NCBI GenBank assembly: GCA_018694455.1
Contig: JABHNP010000227.1
Location: 1-8,174, forward strand
DNA length: 8,174 nt
Source: Planctomycetaceae bacterium
GTDB taxonomy: Bacteria > Planctomycetota > Planctomycetia > Pirellulales > UBA1268
Direction: 5' to 3'
Shown piece by piece: positions 1 through 6,157 of the stretch. The translations under genes and the position numbers were made by a program. Positions within the stretch are counted from its first letter, which is position 1, and each line of letters opens with the position of its first letter. The notes below the pieces were generated by a model. It did no database searches. It saw only the letters and a list, made by a program, of their open reading frames with translations, and was not told the DNA's origin.

Positions 1-1298
1 AGCACACCGTGAACATGATCCGGCACAAAGTGCCATCGATTGTCATCGCTTTCGAGCGACACGGTATATTCGACCGGACGACTTGTCGGATTTGAAAATA
101 CTGCAGAGAATCTGCTCACGCTCGACTTCTTCTGTTCGGCTGTTGCTACCTGTATCCCTCCTTTAAAAGCTACCGGAAGCCGTGCTAATTGAACGGTCTC
201 CTCCTGAAGGCTGGCGGTAATTTCCCGGACGTCCATCGCCTCACCTACGGGAAATGCAGCCATGGCCACCTGTCCTTTTCGAACTGTAACGAGGTGATAT
301 TGATGAAGGTACCCGGACTCCGGAACAAGACTATTTTGACCACCTCCCACGGTAGCAAGAGAAATATATTCAATTCCATCATTCGGATCACTCCGCATGT
401 GATGAATATGACCAGCAAATACTGCTGTTACATTTCCAGCATCTACAAGAAGAGGATGGACTCGTTTTTTCCAGTCATCACCATACTTGCCCCCAATCCA
501 TCGAGGATGGTGGAGAAATATAAATTGGTGATTGCAATCCTTCCCTCGCGCAAGAGCTTGTTTCAAAAAAGAAAGCTGCTCTTCACTAATTTTTTGAAGA
601 TGCGGTTTCGAAAAACTTTTTTCACCCGTTTCTTTGTCACCTTCATCTGAATAAATCACGGTAAAAGCGCATTGCTTGTGCTGAAACGAATACCACAATG
701 GACCAAAATGCATTTCATAGTTCTCTTGATGCTGAAACTTTGGCATCTCCGGATCATCCAGTGGTCTCCAATACACATCATGGTTTCCTGCAACAGGAAA
801 CCATGGACATAGCAGACTGTTCATAATTGCCTTGAACTCGCGCATCTGCACGAGCCATTCATCTGTGCGGTTATATCCATTGACTAAATCACCTACCGTC
901 ATAACCAGATCCGGCTCGATGAGATTGACGTCCCGAACAGCATCCGCCAATACGTCCACGCCTTCTGGTTGACCTCCGGTTCGGTCTCCAAATACGGCAA
1001 AAGTGAAGGCCTCTTCTTCAGAAGGAATTGGTAACACGATCTCACTTGAACGCGTTGTAAAAAATCGTTGCGTATTTGGCTGTACCGTCGGATGAGGAAC
1101 TCCATGACGATGCAAATGCCGTCTATGAGACAGATTAGGGGTTTCTCCTGTTTCTCGAACATTGTCTTTCCCGGAGGAAGGACTAACAGCTGTCCCCTGA
1201 CGAACACCCAGCAAAAAGAACATGCCAACGCAAGCAATAGTCGCCAGTACACGGACTTCTATTCGTAGAACACCACACTGCAAGATTCTTGTAGCCAC
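1..1298 (-). CDS. Exported/membrane-anchored calcineurin-like metallophosphoesterase, 3' end cut by window edge
   Basis: The frame stays open from a GTG at 1298 to the left edge (432 codons seen, no stop), so the C-terminus is missing. A TAA lies directly before the GTG, and a G-rich stretch ending about 6 nt upstream may serve as ribosome binding site; no better in-frame start is seen. Residues about 17-32 form a hydrophobic segment (signal peptide or anchor), followed by a low-complexity His/Arg/Pro linker to about residue 80. The phosphoesterase core shows FGDRTGG (D105), VGDLVNG (D137), AGNHD (N172, H173), LHHP (H263/H264) and AGHIHH (H297, H299), in the order expected for a dinuclear metal site. 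After about residue 340 comes a beta-rich tail that may be an accessory sandwich domain. The family hydrolyses phosphomonoesters or diesters; the substrate cannot be told. The usual D-x-H first motif is D-R-T here, so one common metal ligand is absent or replaced. It lies 42 bp downstream of the isomerase gene on the same strand, so co-transcription is likely. Confidence 0.88.
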   Translation of the reverse strand, partial: MATRILQCGVLRIEVRVLATIACVGMFFLLGVRQGTAVSPSSGKDNVRETGETPNLSHRRHLHRHGVPHPTVQPNTQRFFTTRSSEIVLPIPSEEEAFTFAVFGDRTGGQPEGVDVLADAVRDVNLIEPDLVMTVGDLVNGYNRTDEWLVQMREFKAIMNSLLCPWFPVAGNHDVYWRPLDDPEMPKFQHQENYEMHFGPLWYSFQHKQCAFTVIYSDEGDKETGEKSFSKPHLQKISEEQLSFLKQALARGKDCNHQFIFLHHPRWIGGKYGDDWKKRVHPLLVDAGNVTAVFAGHIHHMRSDPNDGIEYISLATVGGGQNSLVPESGYLHQYHLVTVRKGQVAMAAFPVGEAMDVREITASLQEETVQLARLPVAFKGGIQVATAEQKKSSVSRFSAVFSNPTSRPVEYTVSLESDDNRWHFVPDHVHGV

Positions 1299-1340
1299 TT
1301 AATTCCCCCGTCTCCAAAGATAAAAAAGAATTGATTGTTT

Positions 1341-2270
1341 TCAGACATCACACAACATAACTGCCTCCCGCAGACCCGCAAATGCATCCCGCGTCGGGAT
1401 AAATTCCTGGCCAACATATCCCTCGTATCCAATCGCTAGTAGTTTCTTCATTATAGGTGGATAATTAATTTCCTGAGACTCATCGAGCTCGCCTCGCCCT
1501 GGGCATCCAGCCGTATGCACATGACCGATAACGTCTTTGCATTCCTCTATCCGACGGATAATATCACCGTTCATAATTTGGACATGATAAATATCAAAAA
1601 GTAATTTCACACGGCCAGAGCCTACTCGACGAAGCATCGCGGCTACAGCATCAACGTCATCACCCTGATAGCCCGGGTGCCCTTTCATTGGATGGGAATC
1701 ATCTCGGGTGTTCAGATGTTCGAGACAAATTGTCACATTCTGCTTTTCTGCATGGCCGGCTATTTTTTTTAACCCAACAACACAGTTATCAAAGGCTTCT
1801 TCATCAGTCATAGCACCACTACTTGAGTCTTCAGCATTTCGCCATTTAAACCCGGTGAAAGCAATGACTGCTGGAATATGAGCTGCCGCACAGGCGTCGA
1901 TCATCTTGGTCGTCCGAGTGATGACTTCCTCCTGGTATTTCAAATTATTAAACCCTTTGACATATGGCGCACCAGGCATGCCATTAGGAGCTATTGCACA
2001 GGTAAGCCCATGCTTTTTGAGGATTGGCCAGTTTGTCGGCTGGGTCAGCTCAATAGAAACACAGCCAAGTTCATTCGCGACCTGACACTGCTTTTCAATA
2101 TCCCACTTGTCACCCATCGAGCTAAAGCACCAAGAAACAATTGACTGCTTAATATGCCCCTTGCTGGCGACAGACGAGGCCCTCCCCCTCGTAGAAGCTG
2201 TTGCGATCGCTGCTCCAGCAGCCGTTACAAAAAGACCTCGACGATTGATCAGTTGTGATTTGTGTTTCAT
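1341..2270 (-). CDS. Tat-exported TIM-barrel isomerase/epimerase, hydroxypyruvate isomerase-like
   Basis: This 309-residue protein belongs to the xylose isomerase-like TIM-barrel (AP endonuclease 2) superfamily and looks closest to hydroxypyruvate isomerases, which interconvert hydroxypyruvate and tartronate semialdehyde. Seen in the sequence: an N-terminal twin arginine (R10-R11, NRRGLF) followed by an Ala-rich hydrophobic stretch to about residue 25, typical of Tat export; CLEHLN with E184; FDIYHVQI with D226 and H229; GHVHTAGCPGRGE (residues 249-261); EINY (267-270); and GQEF with E289. E184, D226, H229 and E289 match the expected metal/catalytic positions. The ATG at 2270 is well supported by AGGAGG 9 nt upstream. 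Assignment to the superfamily is firm; the exact substrate is inference, since many planctomycete sugar-phosphate isomerase/epimerase-like proteins share these motifs. It is the first gene of the leftward pair and is divergent from the UDP-xylose synthase gene. Confidence 0.9.
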   Translation of the reverse strand: MKHKSQLINRRGLFVTAAGAAIATASTRGRASSVASKGHIKQSIVSWCFSSMGDKWDIEKQCQVANELGCVSIELTQPTNWPILKKHGLTCAIAPNGMPGAPYVKGFNNLKYQEEVITRTTKMIDACAAAHIPAVIAFTGFKWRNAEDSSSGAMTDEEAFDNCVVGLKKIAGHAEKQNVTICLEHLNTRDDSHPMKGHPGYQGDDVDAVAAMLRRVGSGRVKLLFDIYHVQIMNGDIIRRIEECKDVIGHVHTAGCPGRGELDESQEINYPPIMKKLLAIGYEGYVGQEFIPTRDAFAGLREAVMLCDV

Positions 2271-2279
2271 AGCATGTTG

Positions 2280-2285
2280 CCTCCT
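2280..2285 (-). promoter_or_regulatory. Ribosome binding site of the TIM-barrel isomerase gene
   Basis: A perfect AGGAGG on the minus strand lies 9 nt before the ATG at 2270. It fixes that ATG against the overlapping out-of-frame ATG a few bases upstream. Confidence 0.8.
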
Positions 2286-2426
2286 CTCTGAATTAGACCA
2301 GAATGCGATATGTTTCGCTTCAATAAAGAACTTTTAAGCCTTGATATTGTGCTTTGTGTACCTTTCAAAAACAATGAGTTCTTGATTCTAGTTTTGTGTA
2401 ATAAAATATTTTTTGATCGGAAATTC
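2286..2426. promoter_or_regulatory. Divergent intergenic region, probable promoters for both directions
   Basis: This AT-rich spacer separates two divergently transcribed genes, so it should carry a promoter for each. On the plus strand a TTGATT (2382-2387) and a TAAAAT (2402-2407) resemble -35 and -10 boxes, but their 14-nt spacing is too short to be convincing. No operator-like palindrome stands out. The promoter role is inferred from gene arrangement, not from a clear box pair. Confidence 0.4.
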
Positions 2427-3404
2427 ATGTCTCAGCTTAAACGCATTCTTATTACTGGTGGTGCGGGGTTCCTTGGTAGTTATCTCTGCGAGCGGCTTGT
2501 TGAGAGTGGTCATGATGTCATTTGTGTTGACAACTTTTTCACCAGTCAAAAAACGAATGTTGCCCACCTGCTCGAACTTCCAAATTTTGAACTACTACGA
2601 CACGACATCATCCATCCATTTTGGCTTGAGGTTGATGAGATTTATAACCTTGCCTGCCCTGCAGCGCCGGGTCATTATCAATACAATCCAATAAAAACCA
2701 TGAAAACTTCTGTGTCTGGTGCGATGAACGTTCTTGGCATGGCAAAACGATGCCGAGCAAAGGTACTTCAGGCTTCTACAAGTGAAATATACGGAGACCC
2801 AGAAGTTCACCCGCAGCCTGAGAATTATCGAGGATCGGTAAACCCCATAGGGATCAGAGCCTGCTATGACGAAGGGAAGCGAGCCGCAGAAACTTTATTT
2901 ATGGACTATCACCGCGCGCACGGCGTAAACATTCGGCTTGTACGCATCTTCAACACGTATGGACCAAGAATGCATCCGTATGATGGCCGTGTGGTGTCAA
3001 ACTTTATTCGGCAAGCTCTTACGAATGTGGATATCACGATTTATGGGGATGGTTCACAAACACGTAGTTTCTGCTACCGAGATGATCTTATTGACGGACT
3101 GATAGCGATGATGAATAGCTCAGATGATTTTGTCGGGCCTGTGAACCTTGGGAACCCTCACGAATTCACAATACTCCAACTCGCAGAACTAATTATAAAA
3201 CTTATAAAGTCAAAATCCAAAATCATAAAAAAACCGCTTCCAGAAGATGACCCTGTACGAAGACAACCAGATATTACACTCGCGAAGCAAAAACTTTTTT
3301 GGGAACCGAACGTTTCCATAGAGGAAGGTCTCACAAAAACAATTGACTGGTTCCGGTCGATCAACTTCGATGAATTTCGTGCACCCACACCGAACCATGG
3401 GTAA
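2427..3404 (+). CDS. uxs: UDP-glucuronate decarboxylase (UDP-xylose synthase), SDR family
   Basis: This 325-residue extended short-chain dehydrogenase/reductase is predicted to convert UDP-glucuronate to UDP-xylose, an NAD-dependent decarboxylation in the cytoplasm that supplies xylose for polysaccharide or glycolipid synthesis. Seen: the NAD-binding GGAGFLG loop (G11, G14, G17); the acidic D35 ending beta-2; NLACPAAP (74-81); the catalytic T118-S119-E120 region in STSEIYGDP; Y147 and K151 of the YxxxK dyad in CYDEGKR; and RIFNTYGPRM (173-182). The CPAAP, TSEIYGDP and CYDEGKR signatures point to UXS rather than to generic UDP-glucose epimerases. The frame is open further upstream to an ATG at 2310, but homology begins at the ATG at 2427, and the 39 extra codons look like unrelated leader. 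The ribosome binding site before 2427 is weak. The C-terminal third contains an AT-rich, Lys/Ile-rich stretch around 3190-3240. No glycosyltransferase lies next to it in the window. Confidence 0.93.
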   Translation: MSQLKRILITGGAGFLGSYLCERLVESGHDVICVDNFFTSQKTNVAHLLELPNFELLRHDIIHPFWLEVDEIYNLACPAAPGHYQYNPIKTMKTSVSGAMNVLGMAKRCRAKVLQASTSEIYGDPEVHPQPENYRGSVNPIGIRACYDEGKRAAETLFMDYHRAHGVNIRLVRIFNTYGPRMHPYDGRVVSNFIRQALTNVDITIYGDGSQTRSFCYRDDLIDGLIAMMNSSDDFVGPVNLGNPHEFTILQLAELIIKLIKSKSKIIKKPLPEDDPVRRQPDITLAKQKLFWEPNVSIEEGLTKTIDWFRSINFDEFRAPTPNHG

Positions 3405-3406
3405 CC

Positions 3407-3430
3407 GTAGGTTTAACACGACACACCTAC
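3407..3430 (+). terminator. Weak candidate terminator hairpin after uxs
   Basis: A 6-bp perfect stem (GTAGGT at 3407-3412 with ACCTAC at 3425-3430) with a 12-nt loop begins 3 bp after the uxs stop and is followed by a T-rich but interrupted tract. The short stem and large loop make this a weak call. Confidence 0.25.
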
Positions 3431-3612
3431 TTAATCTTCATATTATTTCCAGCACATGAAATTACAAAAGCGTGCGATTTGCATCTGTAAATCCAAAAAA
3501 GAGTTCACCCACGATTTTCTTGTAAATTTCTCTTTCTCTGTCTATTTCTTCGACGAAATGCACCTATTTTGCCCTTCGCTCCACCCAAATAATTCGCTAT
3601 CGTCCTGCTTCA
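3431..3612. other. Noncoding spacer between uxs and the ACP/ketosynthase cluster
   Basis: I see no credible coding sequence here. The stretch around 3517-3554 is strongly pyrimidine-rich on the plus strand. A TTGCCC near 3569 could be a -35 element, but no good -10 follows at the right distance. The position suggests that a promoter for the downstream cluster lies here; this is inference. Confidence 0.4.
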
Positions 3613-3647
3613 AGTGAGCGTCAGTACTCTTCGTACTGTCACTCGCT
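3613..3647. repeat. Imperfect inverted repeat (hairpin) just upstream of the ACP gene
   Basis: The arms at 3613-3627 and 3633-3647 pair over 15 positions: 12 Watson-Crick pairs, one G-U wobble and two mismatches, around a 5-nt TCTTC loop. The seven loop-proximal pairs are perfect. No T-run follows on either strand, so it is not a standard intrinsic terminator. It lies 36 nt before the ACP start codon, in the likely 5' leader, and could be an mRNA structure or a protein-binding site. Confidence 0.6.
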
Positions 3648-3667
3648 CAAATGAGTCCCTGCACCCT

Positions 3668-3672
3668 GAGGA
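3668..3672 (+). promoter_or_regulatory. Probable ribosome binding site of the ACP gene
   Basis: GAGGA lies 11 nt before the ATG at 3684, slightly long spacing. The in-frame ATG at 3651 has no purine-rich site before it and sits directly against the hairpin, so this element favours 3684 as the start. Confidence 0.5.
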
Positions 3673-3683
3673 TCTGCTTGATC

Positions 3684-3950
3684 ATGGAACGCACGCAGTT
3701 GTCGGCAATTGTTCTCGACTTACTCGAAAAAGAAACCGGCGAAACTTACGACGCTCTCGAAGATTCAACAACCCTGAATGAGGGTCTTGGCCTGGACTCA
3801 CTTGATATGGCAGGCCTCATCCTGCATATCGAAAGCCACTTTGGCATTCAAATCGAGACTGAACTCCTCGAAAACATTAAGACCGTTGGACAGATACTCG
3901 ACACGCTGGAAGAAAAAATCGCTGTCAAGGAAGGAAGAAAAGCCGCCTAA
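3684..3950 (+). CDS. Acyl carrier protein
   Basis: This 88-residue acidic protein has the size and helical pattern of a free-standing acyl carrier protein. The phosphopantetheine attachment motif is GLDSLDM, with Ser39 as the predicted modified residue at the start of helix II. The preceding helix I (about residues 5-17) and the following HIESHFGIQIE stretch also fit the family. It would carry acyl intermediates for the ketosynthases encoded just downstream. A longer form starting at 3651 would add 11 residues with no family similarity; the GAGGA before 3684 and family length support the shorter form. Being placed with a ketosynthase and a ketosynthase-like gene, rather than in a complete fab operon, suggests a dedicated secondary ACP and not the housekeeping AcpP. 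The Lys/Arg-rich C-terminal tail is a minor oddity. Confidence 0.92.
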   Translation: MERTQLSAIVLDLLEKETGETYDALEDSTTLNEGLGLDSLDMAGLILHIESHFGIQIETELLENIKTVGQILDTLEEKIAVKEGRKAA

Positions 3951-3984
3951 AAAGCCTGGCGGTGTCATTCGCAGCGTACCTGTC

Positions 3985-4003
3985 GAGTTGCTCATCACAA
4001 CTC
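3985..4003 (+). terminator. Possible attenuator hairpin between ACP and ketosynthase-like genes
   Basis: A 6-bp perfect stem (GAGTTG at 3985-3990 with CAACTC at 3998-4003) and 7-nt loop is followed by a pyrimidine-rich stretch. It could lower expression of the ketosynthases relative to the ACP by partial termination. The stem is short, so this is tentative. Confidence 0.25.
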
Positions 4004-4025
4004 CTCTTCGTTTGCACGTATTGGT

Positions 4026-4880
4026 ATGAACCACTCACCGTCTCTACCAGCTGACTTCTCTGCTCTTTGTCAAATTGATTCATGCGCAACAGTATGTGCT
4101 CATCTATCTGAAATTCAGGCATTAGCCCGTGAGAAGCATGCCTATGGGTCACACTCCCTACCGACCCGATTCCTTCGACATGCAGACGAGCAAACAGTCA
4201 TTGGCGTGCGGTCCATTCTCGAAGCAATGGCTACGGACACACTGGAAAATTCAGATATCAGCAACGATGCTGTCATTGCAGCTACATGCTTAGCCGGTCA
4301 GCCAGCTGCAGCACGAACGATGATCGGCCTTAGAGATAAAGGACCGGTTGCAGTAACTCCTCATATTGTTCCACAATGCTCACTGCACTCAGTTGCTTCA
4401 GCGGCAAGCGTGGGCTTCGGCATGCATGGTCCCAACTTTGGTGTTGGTGGTGGAATACACGCTGTCTCTGAAGGCTTGTTGCTCGCGGTCACTCTTGCCC
4501 CAATGCTGGCGATCACTTCACCGTCGGCTCGTATCTGGCTCATTTGTACGGGCTGGGATCAACAACCATCTCTTGAGCCAAACGGCGAAGTCAACAACGA
4601 CCCCCTTTGCCGGGGCCTAACTCTTCTACTAAAGCCCACTCCGTCGCATTCCTTTGACAACACACGTCCGCAAATACGAATTATCTCTCAGCAGGATTCC
4701 TATTCCCGTGGTCACTGCCCAGCAGACACCCCGCTCAAAGAACTTTATGAACGATTAGAAAATCGTACCCGCACAACTGTGGCTATCACCAACAGTTGCG
4801 TAATAGAAATTACACCACCGAAACTCTCACCAAAAGTTTACAAATCAAATGAAACGGTGTTCCGAAAGGAGGCTCCCTAA
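4026..4880 (+). CDS. Short ketosynthase-like protein lacking the catalytic cysteine (chain-length-factor-like)
   Basis: This 284-residue protein matches the N-terminal thiolase-fold half of a beta-ketoacyl synthase: a helix near 55-75, strand AVIAATCLAG (82-91), PQCSLHSVASAAS (116-128), GMHGPNFGVGGG (132-143), then a second strand pair with LICTGWD. In a working KS the nucleophile lies nine residues after the Gly of the GP motif; here that position is Ile144, and the two active-site His regions of the C-terminal half are absent. It is therefore predicted to be non-condensing, most like the short 'ketosynthase chain length factor' proteins (Ketoacyl-synt_2 type) found in aryl polyene-like clusters; that family match is from memory. 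Its stop overlaps the start of the complete KS gene, so it is probably made in step with it and may form a heterodimer. The start at 4026 has no clear ribosome binding site and is less certain than the frame. Residues after about 200 have no recognisable domain. Confidence 0.72.
   Translation: MNHSPSLPADFSALCQIDSCATVCAHLSEIQALAREKHAYGSHSLPTRFLRHADEQTVIGVRSILEAMATDTLENSDISNDAVIAATCLAGQPAAARTMIGLRDKGPVAVTPHIVPQCSLHSVASAASVGFGMHGPNFGVGGGIHAVSEGLLLAVTLAPMLAITSPSARIWLICTGWDQQPSLEPNGEVNNDPLCRGLTLLLKPTPSHSFDNTRPQIRIISQQDSYSRGHCPADTPLKELYERLENRTRTTVAITNSCVIEITPPKLSPKVYKSNETVFRKEAP
4865..4872 (+). promoter_or_regulatory. Strong ribosome binding site for the ketosynthase, inside the upstream gene
   Basis: AAAGGAGG sits 7 nt before the ATG at 4880, within the last codons of the upstream gene. 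Together with the TAATG stop/start overlap this indicates translational coupling. Confidence 0.85.
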
Positions 4881-6121
4881 TGGTTTCAAAATCTTCGCAG
4901 ATTGTCATTACTGGAATAGGTGCCACAACCCCACTCGGCAATTCATTCGATGCTATTGGAGATGCTCTGCAAGCGGGCCGTTCTGGTATTGATTGGTGTG
5001 ATATCGGAACTTTTTCACGTCAGCAGCAGCATGTTGTTGCTCAAGTTCAATCAGTAAATTTGACAATGGAGAATGCCGTCGTCTCTCCGTCGTGGCGCAT
5101 CGACAAATCTTCTCGACTGGAACAGTTCGCAATAGTTCCAGCAGCCCATGCCCTTGCAGATGCTGGTATTCAACCAAGTTCTTGCACTTTCGAACAGAAA
5201 AACCGTATTGGATTCATTGCAGGCATCGGAGCAGAACAACTCAAAGATTGGGAACGCGACTTTCTTGATGGTGGCCATGATGTTTTTCATGCAAAGCGTC
5301 AGCCGTCCCTCGTCCATCGGGCCGCTCAAATACTTGATATACATGGCCCAGCAGCAACAGTTGCAGCTGCCTGTGCCTCCAGTGGCTATGCGATTGCACT
5401 TGGTAAAACATGGCTTGAGACTGGACTCATAGATGCCTGCGTCGTTGGTGGGTGTGATGTCCTTAGCCCAACAGCTCTTGCTGCATTCCATAACCTTCGA
5501 GCATTGTCGAGACGAGATGACAATCCTGAAAAAGCCTCTCGGCCATTTGATCAGGATCGTGATGGCTTTGTGATGGGGGAGGGAGGTGTTTTCTTCGTAC
5601 TCGAACGATCTGACTCAGCACTTAGCCGTCAATCCAAAATCTATGGAGTATTAGCCGGAGTCGGAATGTCGAGTGATGCTACACACATGGTGACACCATG
5701 CAGTGATCCCGTTCAAGCGTCTCGTGCAATTACTGAAGCACTTGCTGATGCACGTCTTTCTCCAGCAGATGTGGACTACATTAATGCTCACGCCGCAAGT
5801 ACTCCGGTTGGTGATGCTGCCGAAGCAGGAGCTATCCGCGATGCCTTTGGTGCTGCGGCCATGAAAATACCGACAAGTTCCACAAAAAGCATGTCTGGTC
5901 ATCTTATCAGCGGTGCAGCGGCTTTCGAGGCACTTGCATGCCTTGTGGCAATACAGCGAAATATTATTCCTCCAACTATCAACCTCGACACCCCCGATGA
6001 AGACTGTCTGCTTCGGCACGTTCCTCATCATTCAATCTCTTTACCGGTTCGCGTTACCGCAAGCAATTCGTTTGGTTTTGGTGGTTCGAACCTTTGTCTC
6101 ATTCTCAAAGAAGCTGCTTAA
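4880..6121 (+). CDS. Beta-ketoacyl-ACP synthase, FabF/KS type
   Basis: This 413-residue protein is a complete ketosynthase that would condense malonyl-ACP with a growing acyl chain by decarboxylative Claisen condensation. Seen: an N-terminal VITGIGATTPLG strand/loop; nucleophile Cys165 in AAACASSGY, nine residues after G156-P157; GFVMGEGG (229-236); His304 in NAHAAST; Lys336 in STKSMSGH with His341; and the C-terminal GFGGSN glycine loop. Length and spacing agree with FabF (about 412 residues). The motif after the first histidine is normally HGTST; here it is HAAST, an uncommon change of two residues next to a catalytic His. The start is firm: ATG overlaps the previous stop as TAATG and has AAAGGAGG 7 nt upstream. 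Context with ACP and a cysteine-less KS partner suggests a specialised product and not bulk fatty-acid elongation, although housekeeping use cannot be excluded. Confidence 0.95.
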   Translation: MVSKSSQIVITGIGATTPLGNSFDAIGDALQAGRSGIDWCDIGTFSRQQQHVVAQVQSVNLTMENAVVSPSWRIDKSSRLEQFAIVPAAHALADAGIQPSSCTFEQKNRIGFIAGIGAEQLKDWERDFLDGGHDVFHAKRQPSLVHRAAQILDIHGPAATVAAACASSGYAIALGKTWLETGLIDACVVGGCDVLSPTALAAFHNLRALSRRDDNPEKASRPFDQDRDGFVMGEGGVFFVLERSDSALSRQSKIYGVLAGVGMSSDATHMVTPCSDPVQASRAITEALADARLSPADVDYINAHAASTPVGDAAEAGAIRDAFGAAAMKIPTSSTKSMSGHLISGAAAFEALACLVAIQRNIIPPTINLDTPDEDCLLRHVPHHSISLPVRVTASNSFGFGGSNLCLILKEAA

Positions 6122-6146
6122 CAACTTCCTTTTTCGATTACCCTTT

Positions 6147-6150
6147 GGAG
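6147..6150 (+). promoter_or_regulatory. Ribosome binding site fixing the GTG start of the DUF4254 gene
   Basis: GGAG lies 7 nt before the GTG at 6158 and supports that codon as the start; no in-frame ATG gives a full-length product. Confidence 0.7.
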
Positions 6151-6157
6151 TTTCACT

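Noticed and set aside
189..650. 153-codon plus-strand open frame
   Set aside because: It lies entirely antisense to the metallophosphoesterase core, whose GHIHH, LHHP and other motifs show the coding strand is minus.
899..1252. Minus-strand frame with a signal-peptide-like N-terminus (GTG at 1252)
   Set aside because: It overlaps the phosphoesterase gene in another frame, has no ribosome binding site and no family motifs after the hydrophobic start; the real frame has its own hydrophobic segment and all the motifs.
2310..2426. Upstream extension of the uxs reading frame from ATG 2310 (39 codons)
   Set aside because: The added residues lack family similarity, the NAD-binding loop falls at the expected position with the ATG at 2427, and the segment is the AT-rich divergent spacer.
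3549..3564. ATTTC/GAAAT mini-hairpin in the uxs-ACP spacer
   Set aside because: Five AT-rich pairs only; expected by chance in such sequence.
3651..3683. ATG at 3651 as ACP start
   Set aside because: No ribosome binding site before it, it abuts the hairpin, and the 11 extra residues are not ACP-like.
5051..5491. 146-codon minus-strand open frame within the ketosynthase
   Set aside because: Antisense to the KS region carrying Cys165; composition is Cys-rich and unlike a real protein.
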